Source: Candidatus Falkowiibacteriota bacterium
GTDB taxonomy: Bacteria; Patescibacteriota; Patescibacteriia; Patescibacteriales; UBA12075
Reading direction: 5' to 3'
DNA length: 14,030 bases
Assembly (NCBI GenBank): GCA_003647675.1
Contig: QMNH01000007.1
Span: 1-14,030 of the forward strand
Below are positions 1-5,735 of the stretch, piece by piece. The notes under the pieces are model-generated. The model searched no databases, had not been told where the DNA came from, and worked only from the letters and a program-made list of their open reading frames with translations. Each line of letters starts with the position of its first letter. Position 1 is the first letter of the stretch. The translations under genes were made by a program, and so were the position numbers.

Positions 1-1495
1 TCCTTCTGGTTTTTTCAAGCAGTAAATTATATTTTTCATTAAATTCCGCATATTGCCCTTTTTGTAGTTCGGTTTCTTGCGGAAAATCGTTTAACAAATC
101 ATTAATTTCAGTAAATAATTTTTTAGCTCCTTCTTCATTACTGTAAAGCAAGTTAGCTTCAGCCTGATTTTGCTTTTTTTCAATCAGAGCGGCTAGTTCA
201 CTATAGGATTGTTGTAAGTTTTCTTTATTTGTTTTTATTTTTGTCCGGGCGATATTAATGGAAAAAATAATCAGGAATACAATTAATAAAATTAATAGTA
301 TTTTACTTTTTTTGTTAAGGTGTACTAAAAATGAGCCTGTTTTTAAAATTTTTTCTTTTAGGCCTGATTTTGCTTGGCCGGAAATAGCAGTAATTTTTTC
401 TTTATTAGTGAAATTTTTATAAATATAATAGAAAAAGTTAGCCGAATAGAAAAAAACATTTTTTATTGCCTGCCATATTATTTTTATTGCTCGTCCGGGT
501 TTTTTCTTTACGTATATCCTATCTTTAAGGATGATAGTATTTTCTTTTTTTGTTTTTTCTTTGCCCCTTTTCATAAACAGCGCTGGAAGTTTAATCCATT
601 TTTTAAAGCTGATTATGCCTGATGGGGTTAGTAAATTTTCAGTATTATCTTCGGTTTTGCTTAAGTCTGTAATTGATTCGCTTGGAGCCGCGAGATAAGT
701 AAATTTTTCTTTTTCTTTTTCACTGCCAATCGGGCCTTTTATTATTAATCCGACAAAGGATACATAAAAATTTATTTTGGATAAAATATTTTTAATTTGT
801 TCTACCGCGCTTATCGGGGGCAGGGTTGAAATTATTTTAATGATTTGTTTGCTTGAAATATATTCCGGCAAAGCTTCGTTTGAGATAAAGAAAAAACTGC
901 CAAGCGGTATCTGTCCGCTTATTACATTGGAAAACAATTTTGTATTGTTGATTTTTGTTTCCTCGCCAATTAAGTTTGTGATACTATATTTTTCATTTTC
1001 CGGTTCTTTTTTTTCTGAATTACTTAAGCCGCTATCTTTTAGTTTTTTAAGATTTTTTTCAATTTTTTTCTTTTTGTAAATTAAAAATACTTTATTTTTT
1101 CCGACATTAGCCAAATAAAGCATATTCTCGTGGATTATTCCGATTGTAATATTAATATCTAAGCTAGTTAATTTTATTTTTTCATTATCAATAAAATTCA
1201 AAAAATCTTTATTTGTTTTAGCTAATGCAGATTCAAAAATGTGCTCAGTTTTTAAGGTGGTAATTTTTTCTTTTAAAAATATTTTTTCATTTTGATAATA
1301 ATTTTGATTAATTTTATCTATTAAGAAATGTATAATTTTAAGGCTATTGGCTTTATTGTTTTCTATTTCAATTAATATGAATAATTTCCCGGCTAAGGCT
1401 TTTTTGGCGGCATCGGGCTCTGATATAAATATTTCGCAGGTAGTTTTAGCGTTTTTTTCAGGTTTTAAGTTTATTTGTGCTATTTTTATGCTCAT
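1..1495 (-). CDS. PP2C-like pseudo-phosphatase with one membrane segment (partial, C-terminus outside window)
   Basis: This frame stays open for 498 residues from ATG at 1495 to the window edge, so the C-terminus is missing. Residues about 30-240 follow the order of a PP2C (PPM) phosphatase fold. GKLFILIEIEN (36-46) sits where GxLFxVxDGMGGH is expected, NVGKNKVFLI (130-139) replaces the NxGDSRxYL strand, and GSFFFISNEAL (199-209) replaces the DxLLLxSDGL strand. The metal-binding Asp/Gly residues are therefore replaced (DG to EN, GDS to GKN, SDG to SNE), which suggests a catalytically dead domain. A basic stretch near 300-335 precedes one hydrophobic segment (399-415), followed by a polar, probably coiled-coil region from about 420 on. 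The N-terminus is probably cytoplasmic and the C-terminus extracellular. The start is chosen because it is the first ATG about 30 nt downstream of a consensus promoter; there is no SD. The fold assignment is from motif order by eye and is moderately sure; the exact role is unknown. Confidence 0.85.
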   Translation of the reverse strand, partial: MSIKIAQINLKPEKNAKTTCEIFISEPDAAKKALAGKLFILIEIENNKANSLKIIHFLIDKINQNYYQNEKIFLKEKITTLKTEHIFESALAKTNKDFLNFIDNEKIKLTSLDINITIGIIHENMLYLANVGKNKVFLIYKKKKIEKNLKKLKDSGLSNSEKKEPENEKYSITNLIGEETKINNTKLFSNVISGQIPLGSFFFISNEALPEYISSKQIIKIISTLPPISAVEQIKNILSKINFYVSFVGLIIKGPIGSEKEKEKFTYLAAPSESITDLSKTEDNTENLLTPSGIISFKKWIKLPALFMKRGKEKTKKENTIILKDRIYVKKKPGRAIKIIWQAIKNVFFYSANFFYYIYKNFTNKEKITAISGQAKSGLKEKILKTGSFLVHLNKKSKILLILLIVFLIIFSINIARTKIKTNKENLQQSYSELAALIEKKQNQAEANLLYSNEEGAKKLFTEINDLLNDFPQETELQKGQYAEFNEKYNLLLEKTRR

Positions 1496-1510
1496 AATTT
1501 TAATATTTTT

Positions 1511-1539
1511 TTGACTTTAGGGCTATATGTTATTATACT
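1511..1539 (+). promoter_or_regulatory. Sigma70-type promoter of the wHTH gene
   Basis: TTGACT (1511-1516), a 17-nt spacer, then TATACT (1534-1539). Each box differs from consensus at one position. The predicted transcription start near 1546 gives a leader of about 30 nt to the ATG at 1576, without an SD. Its -10 box overlaps the -10 box of the divergent promoter by four bases. Confidence 0.7.
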
Positions 1540-1561
1540 ATAGAAAAGCATAGAAATTCAA
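1532..1561 (-). promoter_or_regulatory. Sigma70-type promoter of the PP2C-like gene
   Basis: Read on the minus strand: TTGAAT (1561-1556), an 18-nt spacer, and a perfect TATAAT (1537-1532). The predicted start is near 1525, about 30 nt before the ATG at 1495. It overlaps the divergent plus-strand promoter, so the two can hardly be occupied at the same time. Confidence 0.65.
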
Positions 1562-1575
1562 ATTATATTTTATTT

Positions 1576-2250
1576 ATGTTAGGAAAATTGTTTGGTTCCA
1601 AAACCAGAGTTAAAATTTTAAAATTATTTTTATCAAAGCCGGACGAGCGTTTTTATATTAGGCAGATTGCCCGCGATTTAAAGCTGCAGCTTAATTCAGT
1701 CAGGCGTGAGTTAGAAAATTTGGAGCAATTCGGGTTATTAACTTCCAGTCCTATGGATTTAAGCGAAAAACCGCCTGAAGAAGAAATAGTAATTCAAACC
1801 TTGAGCGACGTAAAGGAAAGCAAGAAAAAGAAAAAAATAAAAAAAGAGGCTCTGCCAACCAAGACTGATAAAAAATATTTTCGGGTAAATACGGATTTTA
1901 TATTGTATGAAGAAATTAAAGCATTAATAATAAAAGCCCAGGTTTTGTATGAAAAGGATTTTATTAACAAAATTAGCAAAATTGGCAATTTACGATTATT
2001 GATTTTATCCGGTTATTTTGTGAATGACCCAGCGGCTCCGGTGGATTTATTTATAGTGGGCAAATTTAATAAAAATAAGTTAACTAAATTAATAGGGGAG
2101 CTTGAAAGCGATTTAAACAGAGAAATTAATTATACCATAATGGCATTAAAAGAATATCAATTTCGCCGCGATATTACTGATATATTTTTATATGATTTAT
2201 TGGAAAGAAGAAATATAGTAGTAATTGATTTAATAAGCAGAAAACCATAA
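1576..2250 (+). CDS. Winged-helix protein with degenerate nucleotidyltransferase-like domain
   Basis: 224 residues. The N-terminal 1-58 is a winged helix-turn-helix: SKTRVKILKLFLSKPDERFY, then IRQIARDLKLQLNSVRRELE as the helix pair, and LGL-type wing residues (FGLLTSS). A charged Lys-rich linker (78-100, KESKKKKKIKK) follows. Residues 138-218 look like a minimal nucleotidyltransferase fold: RLLILSGYFVNDPAAPVDLF, where a hG[GS]...DxD signature would be. The Ser is Tyr147 and the second Asp is Phe159, so metal binding is unlikely and the domain may be a ligand or partner sensor. It is divergently transcribed from the PP2C-like membrane gene, with overlapping promoters, which suggests it regulates that gene, itself or both. 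No SD; the ATG lies 30 nt from the predicted transcription start. The DNA-binding call is fairly sure; target and ligand are unknown. Confidence 0.85.
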   Translation: MLGKLFGSKTRVKILKLFLSKPDERFYIRQIARDLKLQLNSVRRELENLEQFGLLTSSPMDLSEKPPEEEIVIQTLSDVKESKKKKKIKKEALPTKTDKKYFRVNTDFILYEEIKALIIKAQVLYEKDFINKISKIGNLRLLILSGYFVNDPAAPVDLFIVGKFNKNKLTKLIGELESDLNREINYTIMALKEYQFRRDITDIFLYDLLERRNIVVIDLISRKP

Positions 2251-2313
2251 TTTTTATAATTTTATCAGTTTTTTACCTAATCTTAAATAATAAAAAATAA
2301 TTTAATTATAAAT

Positions 2314-2348
2314 AAAAAATCCTTTTAAATAAGGATTTTTTGTTTTTT
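2314..2348 (+). terminator. Intrinsic terminator after the wHTH gene
   Basis: An 11-bp perfect stem, AAAAAATCCTT (2314-2324) with AAGGATTTTTT (2331-2341), has a 6-nt loop. It is followed by GTTTTTTATT. The U-rich 3' side makes it a plausible rho-independent terminator; the A-rich 5' side means it could also act on the minus strand. Confidence 0.75.
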
Positions 2349-2438
2349 ATTGCACCCATATTGATAATAAAATAAATAATAGCTAATTTTAGCGATATCA
2401 ATAATTAATAATAGTAAATTAAATAAATTAAATAGCAC

Positions 2439-2467
2439 TTGACAATTTTACAATAATATGCTAAATT
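2439..2467 (+). promoter_or_regulatory. Extended -10 promoter of the Wzz-like gene
   Basis: Perfect TTGACA (2439-2444), a 17-nt spacer, and TAAATT (2462-2467) preceded by TGC (2459-2461), which makes an extended -10 element. The predicted start near 2474 gives a leader of only about 20 nt to the ATG at 2495, with no SD. Confidence 0.65.
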
Positions 2468-2494
2468 TTTAAGTTAATTTTTATTTTTAAATTT

Positions 2495-3250
2495 ATGGAA
2501 TTACTTCAATTTATTAAATTAATCGGCAAAAGAAAACAGACAGTAGCGACTGTTGTTGTTTTATTTTTAGTAATAGCAATAATTTTTACTTTTACCCAGC
2601 CCTTTAAATACGCCAGTGAAACAAAGATTTTAGTTATTCAGAATTTTCCCCAAGGGTCTGATCCTTACGCGATTTCACGCTCTAACCAATATCTTAGTTC
2701 GGTTTTAGCCCGGATTGTTAATACTAATTTATTCTATAATGAAGTAATTAATTCCGGTTTTAATATTAAAAAAGAATATTTTTCGCAAAACGTGGAAAAA
2801 CAAATTAGGCTTTGGAATAAAACAGTTAGCGCGAAAACCATAGGAGATTCCGGCTTAATCAGTATAAAAGTTGTTCATCTTGACAAATACCAGTCTGACC
2901 AAATTTTAAGAGGAGTTAATAATGTTTTAAAGACTAACCATGCTTTTTATCATGGTTTAGGCGACCAGGTAGCAATTAAAACCGTGGATCAGCCCTATAC
3001 AACGGATTGGCCGGTTGAACCGAATATTGTTTTAAATCTTATGTTATCTCTGGTTTTTGGCGTAGTATTTAGCTTTAGCTTGATTTTTCTATTTCCTGAA
3101 GAAAAATTTAGCTTCAAAATGTTTTTTTCACGGCGAAAAGGTTTTACCGGTGAATATACGAATGTTGAGGATATTGACTCGGAAAAAGAATACGATCAAT
3201 CTAAAAATTTTGATTATAAAATTAGGAAGTATAATCCTTCGGAGGTTTAA
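2495..3250 (+). CDS. Wzz-like polysaccharide chain-length/co-polymerase protein
   Basis: 251 residues. It has two membrane segments (about 17-35 and 178-200) that flank a periplasmic/extracellular region of about 140 residues, the layout of Wzz/PCP chain-length determinants. A Pro-containing stretch leads into the second segment (VDQPYTTDWPVEPNIVLN, 164-181), like the Pro-rich motif of this family. The extracytoplasmic part is short for Wzz, and the cytoplasmic C-terminal tail (about 201-251) is polar with several Tyr (YTNVEDIDSEKEYD). There is no Walker motif, so it is not a fused tyrosine kinase. The start is the ATG right after an extended -10 promoter; no SD is present. Function is inferred from topology and from the glycan genes downstream (8464-12870), which are separated from it by the exported-protein block. 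It could also be a generic anchor protein of the same topology. Confidence 0.8.
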   Translation: MELLQFIKLIGKRKQTVATVVVLFLVIAIIFTFTQPFKYASETKILVIQNFPQGSDPYAISRSNQYLSSVLARIVNTNLFYNEVINSGFNIKKEYFSQNVEKQIRLWNKTVSAKTIGDSGLISIKVVHLDKYQSDQILRGVNNVLKTNHAFYHGLGDQVAIKTVDQPYTTDWPVEPNIVLNLMLSLVFGVVFSFSLIFLFPEEKFSFKMFFSRRKGFTGEYTNVEDIDSEKEYDQSKNFDYKIRKYNPSEV

Positions 3251-3398
3251 GCAATTGGCTGATGATAATTGTTTGTGTTGGAATGGAAACAAGGCGGTTA
3301 AATTCAGAAAAATTATAAATTATAATAACTAAATTATAAATAAGCACTTAATTTTAAATAGTTAATTCAAAATTTTGATTAAATATAGTTTAAATTTA

Positions 3399-3449
3399 TC
3401 AGGTTTCTAAAATTAAAAAGAATTTTTGTTTTTAGATTTAGAAGCCTGA
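3399..3449. repeat. Long imperfect inverted repeat in intergenic region 3251-3572
   Basis: Arms 3399-3419 and 3429-3449 (21 nt each) pair with 18 Watson-Crick pairs, two G-U pairs and one mismatch around a 9-nt loop. The base of the stem holds the only G+C-rich pairs (TCAGG/CCTGA). No T-run follows on either side, so it is not a typical intrinsic terminator. It lies between the Wzz-like gene and the promoter of the OmpA-like gene. It may end or process the upstream transcript, or be a protein site. The rest of 3251-3398 is featureless AT-rich DNA. Confidence 0.65.
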
Positions 3450-3464
3450 ATTACAAATTGTAAT
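3450..3464. promoter_or_regulatory. Perfect 15-bp palindrome, candidate operator
   Basis: ATTACAA-A-TTGTAAT is an odd-centred perfect palindrome ending 13 nt upstream of the TTGACA of the next promoter. Spacing and symmetry fit a dimeric repressor or activator site. The binding protein is unknown, and AT-rich DNA produces such palindromes by chance, so this is tentative. Confidence 0.4.
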
Positions 3465-3477
3465 AAAGGTGAGTTCG

Positions 3478-3504
3478 TTGACAATTAAATATATAAAATA
3501 TGTC
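3478..3504 (+). promoter_or_regulatory. Probable promoter of the exported-protein block
   Basis: Perfect TTGACA (3478-3483). The best -10 candidate is TATGTC (3499-3504) at 15 nt, which is weak and short-spaced. The -35 box is convincing and the -10 box is not. The position, 60-90 nt upstream of the corrected start at 3573, leaves room for the two leader hairpins. Confidence 0.45.
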
Positions 3505-3525
3505 AGTAAAGATTAATTTTAATGA

Positions 3526-3567
3526 TTGCGCGAGCGCGCAACAATGGTCCGAGCGGACCGAAGGAGG
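3526..3567 (+). promoter_or_regulatory. Two GAGC-capped hairpins plus SD in the leader of the OmpA-like gene
   Basis: Hairpin 1: TTGCGC (3526-3531), loop GAGC, GCGCAA (3536-3541). Hairpin 2: GGTCC (3546-3550), loop GAGC, GGACC (3555-3559). One base later comes the SD AAGGAGG (3561-3567), five nt before ATG 3573. The frame is open back to an ATG at 3522, but that extension would translate both hairpins and bury the signal peptide, so it is better read as an untranslated leader. The hairpins may protect the mRNA end or tune access to the SD. Confidence 0.7.
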
Positions 3568-3572
3568 AAGAA

Positions 3573-4586
3573 ATGAAAAAGAATCTATGGTTAAGCGTGA
3601 TTATTGTTTTAATGATTTTTTGTGTAGGCAGTACAGCATATGCAAATGAAAAGCTTGGGAGTTTTTATCTTGGTGCTTTTACCTCAGAGAAGGCGAACTG
3701 GACCGATAGTATGGATTCTCAGCTTTTATCAGCTATGGCAAATGTTCCCGCTCAAGCCAGTCTTAAAATTTTCGGTCATACCGATAATTCCGGACCCAAG
3801 GCTTTTAACGAAGGGCTTGCCGATAAACGAGCTAAATTAGTGGCCAGCCAGATCAAAAAACTAAGTCCAGAAATCAGTATTACTGAGGTTACCGGAATAA
3901 TTTATCAGGCCGGTTCTAATGACGTTGATTACAAGATGGCCCGGGTTGAGGTAGAGGTGCCCGATGGATGGCTTATTACTAACAAAGAGTTAGCTAACGA
4001 GTTTAAAAAAGGTATTGTTGATTTAAGGGCTGAGCAGATTAAGCAAGGCCAGTCAATTCAGAATCTCGAAAAGCTTACTCAGGAAACAAGCCAGGGAGTA
4101 AAGAGCGTTACACAGAAAGTAAACGGAGTAGAACGTGAGCTAGAGACGGCAAAATTTCAGGCAAACGTTGAGGCTGAGAAAAACAAATTTAACATTTTTC
4201 TGATTCTTTGTGTGGTTTTGGTTATTCTTATTGTTTTAGTTTTCGTCTATGTAGCGATAAGAAGAGGCCTGAAAAAAACAGGTGATAAAATTGAAGCAGT
4301 CAATGAAGAAATTCAAGAGACTGTTGTTAGTACGGTTTTATCAAAAGCTTTTCGATTCAAGGTAGAAAGCGAAGGCAAGTTATATTTGGTGCCAATCAAG
4401 CAGGAGGCTAATGAAAAATGGAGCGCGCCTTTTATCACTGAGAAAAAACAGCCTGTTCAATTTATTGATCTTAAAGCGACAAAAAAGAATGTTAAAAATA
4501 TTTTTAACGGGAAGCAAAAAGATTTTTTTCGATCTCAAGTTGATAAGTTGATAGAAAATGGGGTAATAACAGTAATGGAACAATAA
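3573..4586 (+). CDS. Exported OmpA-like domain protein with transmembrane segment and cytoplasmic tail
   Basis: 337 residues from ATG 3573. That start is chosen over 3522 because AAGGAGG lies five nt upstream and a signal peptide follows at once (MKKNLWLSVIIVLMIF..., likely cleavage after AYA, residue 24). Residues about 43-130 resemble the OmpA C-terminal peptidoglycan-binding domain: GHTDNSGP...NEGLADKRAKLV. Asp71 and Arg86 sit where OmpA family members bind diaminopimelate, and VEVEV forms the last strand. Residues about 135-205 are a polar, heptad-like coiled coil (LRAEQIKQGQSIQNLEKL). A second hydrophobic segment (207-228) is followed by RRGLKK and a 107-residue cytoplasmic tail that I do not recognise. 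The result would be a type I membrane protein linking peptidoglycan outside to something inside. It is first in a block with a lipoprotein and a LysM protein. OmpA-like assignment is good; role is inferred. Confidence 0.88.
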   Translation: MKKNLWLSVIIVLMIFCVGSTAYANEKLGSFYLGAFTSEKANWTDSMDSQLLSAMANVPAQASLKIFGHTDNSGPKAFNEGLADKRAKLVASQIKKLSPEISITEVTGIIYQAGSNDVDYKMARVEVEVPDGWLITNKELANEFKKGIVDLRAEQIKQGQSIQNLEKLTQETSQGVKSVTQKVNGVERELETAKFQANVEAEKNKFNIFLILCVVLVILIVLVFVYVAIRRGLKKTGDKIEAVNEEIQETVVSTVLSKAFRFKVESEGKLYLVPIKQEANEKWSAPFITEKKQPVQFIDLKATKKNVKNIFNGKQKDFFRSQVDKLIENGVITVMEQ

Positions 4587-4606
4587 TAAGATAAACAATA
4601 AATAAA

Positions 4607-4632
4607 TTCGGTTCCCGTAAAAAGGAACCGGA
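4607..4632 (+). promoter_or_regulatory. Intergenic hairpin between OmpA-like and lipoprotein genes
   Basis: CGGTTCC (4609-4615) pairs with GGAACCG (4624-4630) around an 8-nt loop; T4608-G4631 and T4607-A4632 can extend it. No T-run follows, so it is probably an mRNA processing or stability element, or a partial attenuator, inside the operon. The lipoprotein SD (AAGGAG, from 4648) lies 15 nt downstream. Confidence 0.55.
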
Positions 4633-4660
4633 TAATAAAAAGTTTATAAGGAGACGAGCA

Positions 4661-5692
4661 ATGAAACGAAAATATATACCAGTTTTACTGATTATCGTAT
4701 TATTCGCGATAAGCGGATGCGCGAGCAATAAAACCAAGCCAGAGGAAATGTTTTTTGCACCGGATTTTCCGAAAACAAAAAAGGATATTATAACAAATAT
4801 AGATTTTCGTTTGCCAGAAAAGTTAGATGTAGCAGATACAGCTTTTCTTGGCGAGTCGGGAATAAAAATTCCATCGTTTTCATGGAAAACAGTGGAATGG
4901 AAAAAGGAAAAGAACGGAAAATGGAAAGTAGTGGGAGAGTGGTATGCTCTTAGACTGGAAATACCCAACGAAGAACCATTGCTAGTTATTACTTTTCCGG
5001 ACGACGGAAGAGATCATTTTGGTAATTTAATCTCGGTTAGAGATCATGCTGGCCTAAGATTATATAACCAACAGGGGCAATATATTCACGTCCCCGAGGG
5101 TTGGCGCAAGGTTAATCCCGATGATTATCCGAATTTTTTTACTAAAATTTCGGATAAAAATACGGTTAAATTAACCAAAGGTAGCCTGGAGTATGACGAT
5201 TGTATGAATTTTTACGATAAGTTTATAACTGAAGCTTTAGAAAGCAGGGATAAAGTTTACAGTAAGTACGATGTACCAATAGGAACTCCATTCAGTAAAG
5301 AACTTTTAGACCGAGTTAAAAATGATCCGGAAGTGGAAAAGCTTAAGTCTTTTTTCTTTGATAATTGGTACGTGTTTTTCACATACCCGCTGTTGTCCCC
5401 CGTGGATTATGGCGCGTTTATATTCATATCCAAGGCTTGGCAAATTCCAACAACATTTTGGAAAGATGACACTGATAGGCCTGGCTATATGGACCGGCGA
5501 TTAACTGCCAGTGGTGCGTACAATATGATGGAATATTATTCGCGTAAATATGGCGGATTCGGTAGCGGAAGTGGTGGAGTAGAAAAATTACTTTCTCCGG
5601 AATTAAAGCAAACGATAAAGGAAGTTCACGGAAAAGATTTTACTACCTACGGTGAATACAACGCCTGGGTGATAAAACAAAACAATCAGTAG
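4661..5692 (+). CDS. Lipoprotein of unknown function
   Basis: 343 residues. The N-terminus MKRKYIPVLLIIVLFAISGC is a lipoprotein signal peptide with lipobox I-S-G-C and the acylated Cys at 20. Ala follows at +2. The mature protein is soluble-looking, rich in Lys/Asp and aromatic residues, with no second membrane segment. A short Gly/Ser stretch (GGFGSGSGGV, about 299-308) links the last helix-like part, which ends AWVIKQNNQ. I do not recognise the family. It starts from ATG 4661 with SD AAGGAGA about nine nt upstream, 74 nt after the OmpA-like gene and 43 nt before the LysM gene, so the three probably form one operon. G+C and codon use match these neighbours rather than the glycan genes. Anchoring to the outer face of the cytoplasmic membrane is the safe inference. 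Confidence 0.85.
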   Translation: MKRKYIPVLLIIVLFAISGCASNKTKPEEMFFAPDFPKTKKDIITNIDFRLPEKLDVADTAFLGESGIKIPSFSWKTVEWKKEKNGKWKVVGEWYALRLEIPNEEPLLVITFPDDGRDHFGNLISVRDHAGLRLYNQQGQYIHVPEGWRKVNPDDYPNFFTKISDKNTVKLTKGSLEYDDCMNFYDKFITEALESRDKVYSKYDVPIGTPFSKELLDRVKNDPEVEKLKSFFFDNWYVFFTYPLLSPVDYGAFIFISKAWQIPTTFWKDDTDRPGYMDRRLTASGAYNMMEYYSRKYGGFGSGSGGVEKLLSPELKQTIKEVHGKDFTTYGEYNAWVIKQNNQ

Positions 5693-5735
5693 AAAGGTTA
5701 TAGGTTTTTATTACACAGGAAAGGAGGTGAAGCAG

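Noticed and set aside
374-1079. Plus-strand open frames opposite the PP2C-like gene (374-622 and 777-1079)
   Set aside because: They consist of Phe/Ile/Ser-rich sequence made from the complement of Lys/Glu/Asn codons and lie wholly inside a continuous 498-codon minus-strand frame with recognisable motifs.
3150-3332. Short plus frame overlapping the end of the Wzz-like gene
   Set aside because: Out of frame with the real gene for most of its length, no SD and no protein-like pattern.
3522-3572. In-frame N-terminal extension of the OmpA-like gene from ATG 3522
   Set aside because: It would translate both hairpins and the SD, and place 17 non-hydrophobic residues before an obvious signal peptide. 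ATG 3573 has a well-placed AAGGAGG.
4504-4968. Minus-strand open frame across the OmpA-like/lipoprotein junction
   Set aside because: It overlaps two genes with signal peptides and SDs, has no start context and reads as low-complexity complement sequence.
5727-5735. GTG start three codons upstream for the LysM gene
   Set aside because: The GTG overlaps the SD itself (GGAGGTGA). ATG 5736 has normal spacing and begins a standard MKK signal peptide.
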